The notes under the pieces are model-generated. The model worked only from the letters and a program-made list of their open reading frames with translations, searched no databases and had not been told where the DNA came from. From an uncultured Maricaulis sp. (GTDB lineage Bacteria; Pseudomonadota; Alphaproteobacteria; Caulobacterales; Maricaulaceae): a DNA stretch of 64,000 bases. Location of the stretch: positions 1 to 64,000 of the forward strand of contig NZ_CAMYLS010000018.1 in NCBI RefSeq assembly GCF_947259345.1, given 5' to 3'. Positions 1 through 8,721 of the stretch are shown in pieces (the stretch's first letter is position 1; the number at the start of each line of letters is the position of its first letter). A program made the position numbers and the translations under genes.

Positions 1-270
1 GCCTACATCCTCGACATCGTCCGAGCGACCCGCACGGACGGGGATGTACGCGAAGGGGCCTCGACCCGCGCCGCCGACGCGGTGGCGGCGGCCGTGCGGG
101 CCAGCGCCGCCTTGGCCGGGCGTGATTATGCCATTCCCGATGATGTCCAGGCCCTCGTTCTGCCGGCGCTGCGCCATCGCATCCAGCTCGGTCCGACGGC
201 GGAGATCGAGGGGCGGACACCCGATGATGTGCTGAGCGCCATTCTGACCCGGATCGAGGTGCCGCGCTGA
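1..270 (+). CDS. MoxR-family AAA+ ATPase, C-terminal end (partial)
   Basis: Only the last 89 codons are in the window; the reading frame is open from base 1 to TGA at 268-270. The residues form the helical lid of a MoxR-type ATPase, with the AYILDIVRATR start of the fragment and the YAIPDDVQALVLPALRHRI stretch typical of this family. MoxR ATPases act as chaperones that help mature partner proteins, often with a DUF58/von Willebrand-like protein. The stop overlaps the start of the next gene by one base (TGATG), which indicates translational coupling with a DUF58 gene and supports the assignment. The Walker motifs lie outside the window, so ATPase function is inferred from the family. Confidence 0.85.
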   Translation, partial: AYILDIVRATRTDGDVREGASTRAADAVAAAVRASAALAGRDYAIPDDVQALVLPALRHRIQLGPTAEIEGRTPDDVLSAILTRIEVPR

Positions 271-1559
271 TGCGACCCACCAGGCGATTGCTTTGGGCGG
301 CGCTGATTGCGCTCGCGGTGACCGCGCTCCTTCTGCCTTTTTCGACGCAGGATGGCAGCCTGCTGGCCATGCCGTGGCTGGTCCTCGGCTCCATCCTCGT
401 GCTGGATCTGGCGGGCAGTGTGCGCCGTCGCCGGCGTCTTGAGCTGGAGGGGCCGAACGCAATCTTTGCCGGGCAGAGCGTGATCTTCCGCTTACACATC
501 ACGCCCGGCGCTCCGCGCGGAATGATGGCGCATTTTGATTGGCCGGAGGGCGTGCGCGGCCCGGCGGCGCTCCATGCCGGGACCGACGAGGCCGTGCTGG
601 AATTGTCGCTGGAAGGCAGCGCGCGCGGCAACTGGCCGCTTGGCCATGTCTGGCTGAACTGGCCCTCCCGCTTCGGGCTTTTCGATTTCATTCCGCGCTC
701 GGAACTGGCCCATTCGGTCACGGTGATGCCGGATATCCGGCCCGTAACCCAGGGCCAGATCGACCTGGCGGTTCACACCAGCCTGCATGGTCAGAAGGAG
801 TCATTCGCCGAGGGTGAAGGGTCGGAATTCCACCAGCTGCGCGAGTATGTTCCCGGCGACAGTTTGCGGCGGGTCGACTGGAAACGCTCGGCGCGGCAAC
901 GCCGCATGCTGTCCAAGGAGACGCGGGCCGAGCGCAACCACAACATTATCATCGCGCTCGATCATGGCTATCTGATGCGTGAGACCATCGCCGGCTTGCC
1001 AAAGATTGACCACGCCATCAATGCGGCGCTGGCGACGGCTTGGGCGGCAGCGGTCGGCGGCGACCAGGTCGGCCTTTATACCTACCATGCCCGTCCGCAC
1101 AGCTGGATGCCGCCGGAGCCCGGGCGCCAGATATTCCCCAAGCTGCGACGGGCGCTGGCGGCCCTGAGCTATGAAAGCGCCGAGAGCAATCCCACCCTGG
1201 CCCTCGCGACGCTGAAAACACGCCTGCGCCGACGCAGCCTGGTCATCATCTTCGCAGACTTTGTCGACACCACGACGTCTGAACTCATGGTCGAGCATCT
1301 CGGCCGCCTGTCGCGCGACCATCTGGTCATCTTTGTCGCCTTGCGCGATCCGGAGACGGAGGACATGGCGCGCGTGCCGGTGCCGTCACTGGATGCCGCC
1401 GCTGAAGCCGTGTCCGCGGCCGACCTGCTGCGCGACCGGCGGATTGTGCTCGAACGCCTCGGCCAGCTGGGCGTGATGGTGCTGGATGTCCGGCCTGACC
1501 AGCTCACACCGCGCCTGGTTTCGACTTATCTCGACCTCAAGGCGAGGGAGGTTGCATGA
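270..1559 (+). CDS. DUF58 domain-containing membrane protein
   Basis: A 429-residue protein. Two hydrophobic segments near residues 8-25 and 30-48 anchor it in the inner membrane, followed by a beta-rich region. The DUF58 signature lies at about residues 186-210 (LREYVPGDSLRRVDWKRSAR), followed by a von Willebrand A-like fold with the IIIALDHG strand near 225. DUF58 proteins are the usual partners of MoxR ATPases, and here the genes overlap by one base. The 3' end overlaps the SpoIIM-like gene by four bases (ATGA). The exact biochemical role is unknown; in other bacteria such loci are linked to envelope stress or maturation of secreted complexes. Confidence 0.9.
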   Translation: MRPTRRLLWAALIALAVTALLLPFSTQDGSLLAMPWLVLGSILVLDLAGSVRRRRRLELEGPNAIFAGQSVIFRLHITPGAPRGMMAHFDWPEGVRGPAALHAGTDEAVLELSLEGSARGNWPLGHVWLNWPSRFGLFDFIPRSELAHSVTVMPDIRPVTQGQIDLAVHTSLHGQKESFAEGEGSEFHQLREYVPGDSLRRVDWKRSARQRRMLSKETRAERNHNIIIALDHGYLMRETIAGLPKIDHAINAALATAWAAAVGGDQVGLYTYHARPHSWMPPEPGRQIFPKLRRALAALSYESAESNPTLALATLKTRLRRRSLVIIFADFVDTTTSELMVEHLGRLSRDHLVIFVALRDPETEDMARVPVPSLDAAAEAVSAADLLRDRRIVLERLGQLGVMVLDVRPDQLTPRLVSTYLDLKAREVA

Positions 1560-2557
1560 GCGACAGCCAGCCGATCCGCTCGAGTCGATTCCGGGCTGAA
1601 CGCGAAGCCGACTGGCGCGCGCTTGAAGCGCTGGTCGAGCGGGTCGAGTCCGGCGGCGCCGGGCGGCTCGACTTCGAGGAATCGCGTGCGCTCGCAGCAC
1701 TGTATCGCAAGGCAACGACATCACTCTCGGTGGCGCGCGATATCTCGCTCGACAAGAGTTTGCTGATTTATCTTGAAACGCTCGTGGCCCGGGCTTTCCT
1801 GGCTGTTTATGCGCCGCAGGAAAGCCTGTCCGGTGTGATGGGCCGCTTTTTCGGCGGATCCGCCTCGGCCGCTGTGCGGCGGTCCGGCTGGGCCATCTTG
1901 ATGGCGTTCGCGGCACTCTTTCTGGGCGGTTGGGTCGCCGCGCTTCTCTTTGCGCAGGACCCGGCCTGGTTTTATACCTTCGTGCCGACCGGGCTGGCCG
2001 GTGAGCGCGGACCGGGGGCCAGCACGGAAACCCTGCGCGCCGGCTTGTTCGACACAGAGGGCAATCTGTTGGCCCAGCTGGGCGCCTTCGCGGCCTTTTT
2101 GTTCTCGCACAATACACGGGTCGCCCTGTTTTCCTTTGCGCTGGGGGTCTTCGCCTGTGTGCCTAGCCTGCTTCTGACACTCTATAACGGTCTCATCCTT
2201 GGCGCCTTCTGGGCGCTTTATGCGGACCGGGGCCTGGGGATGGAATTGTTTGGCTGGCTGTCCATTCACGGCGTGACCGAGTTGAGCGCCCTGGCGCTGG
2301 CAGCGGCGGGCGGCTTCCGCCTGGGTCTCGCCGTCCTTTTCCCCGGCGGCCTCTCCCGCAAGGACTCCTTGCGAGCCTCTTCGAAAGATGCAGTGAAACT
2401 GGCCCTGGTGGCGGCCTTGATGCTCTTTGTCGCCGGCCTTCTGGAAGGGTTTGCCCGACAGCTCATCACGGACACGACGTTGCGGATTGTGATGGGCTGG
2501 GGGATAGGCCTGCTGTGGCTCGGCTGGTTCATGCTGGCCGGGCGGAGGGCGCGGTGA
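1556..2557 (+). CDS. SpoIIM-like (stage II sporulation protein M family) membrane protein
   Basis: A 333-residue polytopic membrane protein. A charged N-terminal region (about 100 residues, starting RFRAEREADWRALEALVERVE) is followed by about five to six membrane segments, including GWAILMAFAALFLGGWVAAL and the FSFALGVFACVPSLLLTLYNGLILGAF block typical of the SpoIIM/DUF95 family. The family occurs widely outside sporulating bacteria, next to MoxR, DUF58 and RDD genes, as here. It starts inside the DUF58 gene (ATGA overlap) and ends in a one-base TGATG overlap with the RDD gene. No enzymatic motif is visible; a structural or permease-like role in the same membrane complex is inferred. Confidence 0.85.
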   Translation: MSDSQPIRSSRFRAEREADWRALEALVERVESGGAGRLDFEESRALAALYRKATTSLSVARDISLDKSLLIYLETLVARAFLAVYAPQESLSGVMGRFFGGSASAAVRRSGWAILMAFAALFLGGWVAALLFAQDPAWFYTFVPTGLAGERGPGASTETLRAGLFDTEGNLLAQLGAFAAFLFSHNTRVALFSFALGVFACVPSLLLTLYNGLILGAFWALYADRGLGMELFGWLSIHGVTELSALALAAAGGFRLGLAVLFPGGLSRKDSLRASSKDAVKLALVAALMLFVAGLLEGFARQLITDTTLRIVMGWGIGLLWLGWFMLAGRRAR

Positions 2558-3462
2558 TGGCCCGGTTGCAGACACCTGCAGAGATGGCACGCAAACTCGA
2601 GAACGCCCGCCGCTGGTTCGAGCTGGTTCCGCCGGAAGGGGTGCCGATCCGCTTTGAGGTCGCGGGGATTGCGGCCCGCTTCGGGGCTCAGCTGCTCGAC
2701 ATTCTCATCACGGTCGTTGTGATGGTGTCGGTCATCCTTCTGCTCGCGGTGCTTCCCTTCACAATCGAGCCGCTTGTCACCTCACTCGCGGCCATCCTGA
2801 TGCTGGTGATCCGGGCGCCCTACTACATCCTCACCGAGCTGTTCTGGAACGGGCAGACCGTCGGAAAGCGAGCGACCGGCCTGCGGGTCCTGGGTGCCGA
2901 TGGGCGTGGATTGACGACGCATGCCGTCGTCGCGCGGAACCTGATGAAGGAAGTCGAAATATTCATGCCCGGCACGATGCTGATTGTGTCCGGCAGCTTG
3001 GGCACGGTGTGGAATCTGATCCTGCTGGTCTGGATCGCAATCGTTCTGATTATTCCACTCACCAATTCAAAGCGACAGCGTCTGGGTGATCTGATCGCCA
3101 ACACCTATGTCACCTGTCGGCCAAAAGCCGTGCTCTTGCCGGATTTGTCGACGTCCACGCCCAGGATTGAATTCGACTTCGCGCCGGCACAGCTGGAGCA
3201 TTATGGCAGTTTTGAATTGCAGACCCTGGAAAGCTTGCTGCGGAGCCGGTCGGAGACACGCCGTTCCGATCTGCGCAGGCGGGACAGCCTGGTCCAGGTC
3301 GCAGCCCAGATCCGGTACAAGATCGGCTTTGAAGAGCCGGTGCCGGACGGTCGTGCCCACGAATTCCTGCACGCCTTCTACACCGCACAGCGGGCCTTCC
3401 TGGAGCAAAAGCGAATGTTCGGGGATGTGCGTGACGACAAGCATCACCGTGACGGCGACTAG
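2557..3462 (+). CDS. RDD family membrane protein
   Basis: I place the start at ATG 2557, coupled to the upstream stop (TGATG), not at an in-frame ATG 42 bases further upstream inside the preceding gene. The product is 301 residues. The RDD domain covers about residues 28-190: IAARFGAQLLDILITV contains the first Arg and Asp of the family name, followed by two hydrophobic segments and the NGQTVGKRATGLRVLGADG loop. The C-terminal 110 residues are charged and cytoplasmic. RDD proteins are small membrane proteins of mostly unknown function, some implicated in transport. It is part of the MoxR-DUF58-SpoIIM set. Confidence 0.88.
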   Translation: MARLQTPAEMARKLENARRWFELVPPEGVPIRFEVAGIAARFGAQLLDILITVVVMVSVILLLAVLPFTIEPLVTSLAAILMLVIRAPYYILTELFWNGQTVGKRATGLRVLGADGRGLTTHAVVARNLMKEVEIFMPGTMLIVSGSLGTVWNLILLVWIAIVLIIPLTNSKRQRLGDLIANTYVTCRPKAVLLPDLSTSTPRIEFDFAPAQLEHYGSFELQTLESLLRSRSETRRSDLRRRDSLVQVAAQIRYKIGFEEPVPDGRAHEFLHAFYTAQRAFLEQKRMFGDVRDDKHHRDGD

Positions 3463-3504
3463 TTTTCAACGTTTACACCACCATCAGCACCACAAGGGGG
3501 ATAC

Positions 3505-4320
3505 ATGACGGATACCAACCCAACACCCGGTTTCAAAGCCGAGCTCGGCGTCGGCCGAATCCTGGGCGGCACCTTCGACCTTTATTTCAAGAACTTCCCG
3601 CTCATGTTCGGGATCGTCTTCGTCCCATACCTGATCTACACGCTCCTGGTCCTGAACCCGGTCAGCGAACAATTGATGCCCAGCACGGTTGATTCAATGG
3701 CCAGCTTTACCAGCAGCCTGGCGATCGCGGCATTGTCCGGGTTTCTGGTGATCCTGCTTCAGGCCGTGGTCGTGCGCATGTCGATTTCGCTTCATACCGG
3801 ACAAGGTGCCCAGCTCGGTGAAGCTGTCCGCGGCGCCGTGACCGGCTTTCTGCCTATTCTCATTCTGGGCATCATTGCCGGCATCGCGACCATGATCGGC
3901 TTTCTGCTGTTGATCGTACCGGGTCTGTACGTGTTGGCGCTGTTGTACGTCTATGTCCCGGCGATCGTGTTCGAGAAAGCCGGCTTCTCCGCGCTGGGGC
4001 GCAGCGAGGAGCTCACCAAGGGTTATCGCTGGGCTATCGTGGGCATCATACTCGTATTGGTCATTCTCAATTGGATCCTGTCCGCCATCTACTCTGCGGT
4101 GATCTTCACCAGCGTGATGGATCTCGGCGAGATCACGTCCGGTGCCTCGAATCCGGCCTCGATTGCCGCGGCAACGCCCTGGTGGCTGACCGTTGTAAGC
4201 GCCGCCTTCCAGGCTGTCGTCCTTCCGATCGGCCTGATCGCCTCAGGCCTGGTCTATGCACGCCTCCGCGAGATCAAGGAAGGCGGCTCGACCGGCGACC
4301 TGCTGAAAGTGTTCGAATAG
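3505..4320 (+). CDS. polytopic membrane protein of unknown function
   Basis: A 271-residue protein with about six membrane segments. After a short cytoplasmic start (ELGVGRILGGTFDLYFKNFPLMFG) come long hydrophobic runs near residues 30-50, 70-95, 110-155, 175-200 and 230-250. The layout resembles the membrane domain found fused to glycerophosphodiesterases and in YciC-like proteins, but no catalytic domain is present. The start is preceded by a good ribosome binding site (AAGGGGGA, six bases before ATG). A 42-base gap separates it from the RDD gene, so it may be the last gene of that operon. Function not recognised. Confidence 0.75.
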   Translation: MTDTNPTPGFKAELGVGRILGGTFDLYFKNFPLMFGIVFVPYLIYTLLVLNPVSEQLMPSTVDSMASFTSSLAIAALSGFLVILLQAVVVRMSISLHTGQGAQLGEAVRGAVTGFLPILILGIIAGIATMIGFLLLIVPGLYVLALLYVYVPAIVFEKAGFSALGRSEELTKGYRWAIVGIILVLVILNWILSAIYSAVIFTSVMDLGEITSGASNPASIAAATPWWLTVVSAAFQAVVLPIGLIASGLVYARLREIKEGGSTGDLLKVFE

Positions 4321-4339
4321 GCGTCTGCCCGAGCGCCGG

Positions 4340-5101
4340 CTAGAGCACCTGCCCGTCATCAATGGTGATGGCGGTGCCGGTGATCTGGCCGGCGGCCGGG
4401 CCGGTGAGCATCAGGAGGGCGTCGTCGAGGGCGGTGATGTCCATCAGACGCTTGCGCGGCAGGCGCGCAATCTGCTTCTGGCCACCCTCGGTGGCGAACC
4501 AGTGGGCGTTGATCTCGGTCTCGATATAGCCGGGGCAGATCGCATTGACGGCGATGTGCTGGCGAGCCCACTCGCGTGCGAGGCCCTTGGTCATCGAAAT
4601 GACGGCGGCCTTGGACGCGCAGTAGGCGGTCAGACCCGGCAGTACGGTCAGGCCGGCGATGGAGGCGATATTGATGATGCGGGCGTCGCGGGCGGCGGCC
4701 ACACCGGAGGCCAGCATGCGCTTGGCGGCTTCGCGGGCACCGAAATAGACGGCACGCGTATTGACCGCAAAGGTCTGGTCGAAATGCTCCGGCGTGATGT
4801 CCAGGGCCATGCCTTCACCGCCAATGCCGGCATTGTTGATCATCACTGACAACGGGCCCAGCTCCGCTTCGACCCGGTCCAGCGCAGGGCCGATGGCGGC
4901 AATGTCCGTCACATCCAGCGGCAGGGCGATGGCATCAGTGCCGCTTGCGCGCAGCGTGTCGACTTCGGCTTCGAGACGGTCTGTGCGACGCGCCATGAGC
5001 GCCAGTTTCGCGCCCTTTGCGGCCAGCAGGCCGGCGAAGTGACGGCCGAGCCCGCTTGAGGCTCCCGTGATGGCGATGGTCTTGCCGGTGAGGTCGGTCA
5101 T
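4340..5101 (-). CDS. SDR family NAD(P)-dependent oxidoreductase
   Basis: A 253-residue classical short-chain dehydrogenase/reductase. It has the TGASSGLG cofactor loop at residues 13-20, NNAGIGG near 89, the active-site serine in INIASIAGL, YCASK (Tyr and Lys) near 160, and the CPGYIETEI segment after it. Substrate not predictable; FabG-like alcohol/ketone redox chemistry. It starts after a GGAGA site and is divergent from glk. The 18-bp palindromic element at 5190-5208 lies about 90 bases upstream of its start, so it could respond to the same regulator. It converges on the membrane protein gene with only a 19-base gap. Confidence 0.9.
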   Translation of the reverse strand: MTDLTGKTIAITGASSGLGRHFAGLLAAKGAKLALMARRTDRLEAEVDTLRASGTDAIALPLDVTDIAAIGPALDRVEAELGPLSVMINNAGIGGEGMALDITPEHFDQTFAVNTRAVYFGAREAAKRMLASGVAAARDARIINIASIAGLTVLPGLTAYCASKAAVISMTKGLAREWARQHIAVNAICPGYIETEINAHWFATEGGQKQIARLPRKRLMDITALDDALLMLTGPAAGQITGTAITIDDGQVL

Positions 5102-5189
5102 GCACGGTCTCCATTCTGTCGGCCCATCTGTCTGGCCTGTTCCGGCCAGGCTGAAAAGGGCGTGTCGTCGAGGCGGATGAAATCAGGGT

Positions 5190-5208
5190 CTATGTTAGGG
5201 GTAACATA
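5190..5208. promoter_or_regulatory. candidate operator, palindrome TATGTTA-GGGG-TAACATA
   Basis: A perfect inverted repeat with 7-base arms and a GGGG spacer lies at 5191-5208. The 18 bases at 5190-5207 are identical to 58524-58541 upstream of zwf. It lies about 96 bases before the glk start and about 90 bases before the divergent SDR start. A -10-like TATAGA follows at 5214-5219, so the palindrome sits over the expected -35 position for glk. This is the form of a dimeric sugar-catabolism regulator site; the regulator itself is not in the window. Confidence 0.65.
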
Positions 5209-5303
5209 TGCCGTATAGAGATGACGCATAAAGGCAGATGACGCGCCTGCCCTGGCATCGGGGTGGTAGCGCACGCAGACTTCGGGGACGAGCCGTGCCG
5301 GCA

Positions 5304-6284
5304 ATGAGCAATGAACCGCGCTATCTGGTCGCCGATATCGGCGGCACGAATGCCCGTTTCGCCATTGCGCGCGGCAGCGTCACGCGCGGCTTCGAACTCG
5401 ACCAGGTGCGGCGCCTCCGGAATGAGGATTTCGAGCATTTGCGCGATGCCGCCATGGCCTATCTGGAAAGCTGTGAGGGCGATCGCCCGGACCGGGCCTG
5501 TTTCGCGGTGGCTTCGCCGATCCGGTCGGGGCGGGTCCAGCTGACCAATGCGACCTGGAGCTTCCGTCCGGACGAATTGGGTGGTGAGCTGGGCATGGCG
5601 GCCCTGATGGCCGTCAATGATTTCGAGGCTCAGGCCCGGGGCGCTCCGCTGACGCCGCCCGCCGATATTGTCGAGATCTCCGATGGTCATCCGGTCGAGG
5701 GCACGCCCATCGCCGTGCTCGGGCCAGGGACGGGGCTGGGTCTGGGACTGCTCGTGCCTGATGGGGAGACCGTGAAGGTGGTCGCCACCGAGGGCGGCCA
5801 TGCCGGCTTTGCGCCGAGAACCGATCTCGAGATCGAGGTCGGCCGCGTCCTTGCCCGCGAATATGGTTTCGTCTCCTGGGAGCGCATTCTCTCCGGCCGT
5901 GGCCTGGTCAATATCCACCGTGCCCTGTGCCAGATCGACGGCGCCAGCTGGCCGGGCTACCGACCGGAAGACATCACCCGTGAAGCGCTCGCCGATCCGG
6001 AGTCGATGGGCGCCAGAGTGGTGGAGTTCTTCTGTGCCGCACTGGGCGGGTATGTCGGTGATGTCGCCGTCCTGACCGGATCGCGCGCGGGCATCTATCT
6101 GGGCGGCGGCATTCTGCCCCGCATCCGCAGTCTGCTGGAGACCAGTTGCTTCAGGGCCCGTTTTTTGGGCCGCGGCCCGATGACGCGCTATGTCTCCGAT
6201 ATACCCATTCGTCTCATCCAGTCGGACGGGGCCGCCTTGCGCGGTGCCGCCGCACTGGCAGAACAGGGCACTCGTCTCTCATGA
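5304..6284 (+). CDS. glk: glucokinase (ROK-independent, Glk type)
   Basis: Phosphorylates glucose with ATP to glucose 6-phosphate in the cytoplasm, feeding the Entner-Doudoroff pathway. The 326-residue product opens with the phosphate-binding motif ADIGGTNARFA (residues 10-20). It also has the PGTGLGLGLL adenosine-side loop and EGGHAGFAPR, all typical of the bacterial Glk family at its usual size of about 320. I chose ATG 5304; an in-frame GTG at 5295 is closer to the GGGGACGAG site and remains possible. The gene ends in a four-base ATGA overlap with eda, so the two are coupled. Probable control by the palindrome at 5190-5208. Confidence 0.93.
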   Translation: MSNEPRYLVADIGGTNARFAIARGSVTRGFELDQVRRLRNEDFEHLRDAAMAYLESCEGDRPDRACFAVASPIRSGRVQLTNATWSFRPDELGGELGMAALMAVNDFEAQARGAPLTPPADIVEISDGHPVEGTPIAVLGPGTGLGLGLLVPDGETVKVVATEGGHAGFAPRTDLEIEVGRVLAREYGFVSWERILSGRGLVNIHRALCQIDGASWPGYRPEDITREALADPESMGARVVEFFCAALGGYVGDVAVLTGSRAGIYLGGGILPRIRSLLETSCFRARFLGRGPMTRYVSDIPIRLIQSDGAALRGAAALAEQGTRLS

Positions 6285-6913
6285 CCCTCATCACGCTTGA
6301 AACTCTCGTTCGCGCTGCCAGTGTTATCCCGGTCCTGACTGTCGGGGATGTGGCAAAGGCCGCGCCCCTGTCCCGCGCCCTCAAGGCCGGCGGCCTGCGT
6401 GTGGTGGAAATGACCATGCGGACCCCGGCGGCGCTCGACGTGCTCAGCGCGATGAAGGCGGCCGAGCCGGGCATGATCATCGGCATGGGGACAATCCGCA
6501 CGCCGGAACAGGTCGCCGATGCGATGGCTGCCGGCGCCGACTTTCTGGTTTCCCCGGGCCTGTCGCCGGAACTCATTCCTGCGCTTTTGGGCTCCGGCCT
6601 GCCGGTTCTTCCTGGCGTGGCCACGGCCGGTGAGGCGATGAGCGCGGTCGAGGCCGGTTTCGAGGTGCTCAAATTCTTCCCGGCCGAGCAGGCGGGCGGC
6701 CGTCCCTATCTCAAATCGATCGCCGGTCCGCTGCCCGATATCCGTTTCTGCCCGACCGGCTCGATCACCCGTGAGATGGCGCCGGATTATCTGGCCCTGC
6801 CCAATGTCGTCTGTGTCGGCGGATCCTGGATCGCGACCGGGGCGATGATCGAGGCCGGTGACTGGGACGCCATCACCGGCAACGCCGCGGCGGCCGCGGC
6901 GATGAAGGCCTGA
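6281..6913 (+). CDS. eda: 2-dehydro-3-deoxyphosphogluconate (KDPG) aldolase
   Basis: Class I aldolase that splits KDPG to pyruvate and glyceraldehyde 3-phosphate, the last step of the Entner-Doudoroff pathway. The 210-residue product carries the catalytic Glu43 and Arg47 in VEMTMRTP, the GMGTI loop around Thr71, and the Schiff-base Lys131 in VLKFFPAE. The phosphate-binding end PTGSIT is also present. Length matches the family. The start at 6281 overlaps the glk stop (ATGA), so it is co-translated with glucokinase. The other pathway genes (zwf, pgl, edd) are 52 kb away. Followed by a strong hairpin shared with the convergent putP gene. Confidence 0.95.
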   Translation: MTLITLETLVRAASVIPVLTVGDVAKAAPLSRALKAGGLRVVEMTMRTPAALDVLSAMKAAEPGMIIGMGTIRTPEQVADAMAAGADFLVSPGLSPELIPALLGSGLPVLPGVATAGEAMSAVEAGFEVLKFFPAEQAGGRPYLKSIAGPLPDIRFCPTGSITREMAPDYLALPNVVCVGGSWIATGAMIEAGDWDAITGNAAAAAAMKA

Positions 6914-6941
6914 CACACAGGCCCTGCTGTTCCGGGCAAGA

Positions 6942-6975
6942 AAAAAGCGGCGACCCGATGGGCCGCCGCTTTCTT
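6942..6975. terminator. bidirectional intrinsic terminator between eda and the PutP-type gene
   Basis: Stem AAGCGGCG (6945-6952) pairs with CGCCGCTT (6964-6971) around an 11-base loop. An A-run precedes it (6941-6946) and a T-rich run follows (TTTCTT at 6970-6975), so it can act on both convergent genes. Confidence 0.75.
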
Positions 6976-6998
6976 GTTGAGCGGAGCATTGTCCGCGA

Positions 6999-8624
6999 CT
7001 AGCCGGCTTTGATGCGCTTGTGCATCTCGTCGAAATAGTCGGTGACGTCCGGTCCCGGCTTTGCGGTTGCCTTGGACACGACATAAAGCGTGACCAGGCA
7101 GGCGATAAAGCCGGGAACGATCTCGTACATGACGCCGGACAGCTGCAGGCCGTAAATCCAGACCAGCACCGTTACCGCGCCGGCGATCATGCCGGAGATT
7201 GCGCCCAGGCGGGTCATGCCGCGCCAGAACAGGCTGACCAGGATGACCGGTCCGAAGGCGGCGCCGAAACCGGCCCAGGCATTCGACACCAGGCCGAGAA
7301 TGTTGGAGTCCGGATTGAAGGCCAGTCCGATCGCGATCAGCGATACGGCGAGGACGGAGAGCCGCCCGACCAGAACCAGCTCTTTCTGGCTCGCATTGCG
7401 CCGCAGGAAGATCTTGTAGAAATCCTCCGTCAGCGAACTCGACGAGACCAGGAGTTGGGAGGAGATCGTACTCATGATCGCAGCCAGGATGGCGGCGAGC
7501 AGGAAGCCGGCGATATAGGGGTGGAAAATGACCTGGGAGAGCAGGATGAAGATCGTCTCCTGGTCACCGAGAACGACATCGCCGTCTGCAAAAGCGCCGG
7601 TGGTGTCGATCGAATCCAGGTCACTCATTGTGGTCGTGGCATCGGTCGGTGCTTCCACGACGCGGGCGACATTGAGGCCTTCCGCCGTCTGGATGCCCTG
7701 GCTCTTCACATAGGCCAGACCGGCGGCACCGGTGAGAACTGCCCCGATCACGGTGATCAGCATCCAGCTCATGCCGATACGGCGCATGATCTTGACGTCC
7801 TTCAGGGACTTCACGGCCATGAAGCGCACAATGATGTGCGGCTGGCCGAAATAGCCCAGACCCCAGGCCATGGTCGAGATGATGCCGACTATGGCGAGGC
7901 CCATGCTTTCCTGCGGGATCATGGAGAGATAGGCCTTGTCCCAACCATTGACGTCTACACTGAGCGTGCTCAGCGCGTCCACGGTCGGACCGAAGCCGCC
8001 CAGCTGCATGATGGTCACCACCGGCACCAGGATCAGCGCGATGAACATGATCACGCCCTGGACAAAGTCGGTCAGGCTGACGGCCAGGAAGCCACCGAAC
8101 AGGGTATAGGCCACCACGACACCGGCGGTCAGGAAGAGGCCGACCTGGTAATTGAGGCCGAAGGAGGCGTCGAACAGCTTGCCGCCCGCAACCACGCCGG
8201 CCGAGGTATAGATCGTGAAGAAAACCACGATGACGATGGCGGAGATGACGCGAAGCAGGCGCGACTTGTCGGCAAAACGCTTCTCGAAATAGTCCGGAAT
8301 CGTGATCGCGTCGTCGGCCACCTCGGTATAGACCCGCAGCCGCGGGGCCACGAGTTTGTAGTTGAAATAGGCACCGATCATCAGGCCGATCGCGATCCAG
8401 CTTTCCGAGATGCCGGTCAGCAGGATGGCGCCCGGCAAGCCCATCAGCATCCATCCGGACATGTCCGACGCGCCGGCCGAGAGTGCGGCGACGGCGGGGT
8501 GAAGCTGGCGTCCGCCCAGCATGTAGCCGGATACGTCATCCGTTGACTTGCGATAGGCGTAGAGGCCGATCGCCATCATCAGGACGAAGTAGAGCGCCAG
8601 TGAAATAAGAGCTTCAATATCCAT
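6999..8624 (-). CDS. putP: sodium/proline symporter, PutP type
   Basis: A 541-residue sodium:solute symporter with about 13 membrane segments. The order of segments and the GYMLGGRQLHPAVAALSAGASDMSGWMLMGLPGA start, the sodium-site region AAILAAIMSTISSQLLVSSSSLTEDFY, and KELVLVGR match PutP. It is some 40 residues longer than the enterobacterial protein because of an acidic extracytoplasmic insertion around residues 310-350. It lies next to proA and proC on the same strand, so proline uptake and synthesis are clustered. Substrate proline is inferred from family and context. Weak AAGG ribosome site seven bases before ATG. Confidence 0.88.
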   Translation of the reverse strand: MDIEALISLALYFVLMMAIGLYAYRKSTDDVSGYMLGGRQLHPAVAALSAGASDMSGWMLMGLPGAILLTGISESWIAIGLMIGAYFNYKLVAPRLRVYTEVADDAITIPDYFEKRFADKSRLLRVISAIVIVVFFTIYTSAGVVAGGKLFDASFGLNYQVGLFLTAGVVVAYTLFGGFLAVSLTDFVQGVIMFIALILVPVVTIMQLGGFGPTVDALSTLSVDVNGWDKAYLSMIPQESMGLAIVGIISTMAWGLGYFGQPHIIVRFMAVKSLKDVKIMRRIGMSWMLITVIGAVLTGAAGLAYVKSQGIQTAEGLNVARVVEAPTDATTTMSDLDSIDTTGAFADGDVVLGDQETIFILLSQVIFHPYIAGFLLAAILAAIMSTISSQLLVSSSSLTEDFYKIFLRRNASQKELVLVGRLSVLAVSLIAIGLAFNPDSNILGLVSNAWAGFGAAFGPVILVSLFWRGMTRLGAISGMIAGAVTVLVWIYGLQLSGVMYEIVPGFIACLVTLYVVSKATAKPGPDVTDYFDEMHKRIKAG

Positions 8625-8721
8625 GGACTTGCCTTGGGTTCAGCGAAACGAAAGGTGGAAGGTCGCGGTATTCGGTGCTCGGCTCAAGGGGGCGTCATTC
8701 GCCCCGCTGGCAGGGCCGGTT

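Noticed and set aside
7020..8546. Long plus-strand open frame (508 codons) opposite the symporter gene
   Set aside because: Its residues are rich in His, Asp, Gln and Arg without any domain; it is the mirror of a GC-rich membrane-protein gene. The minus-strand reading is a clear PutP protein.
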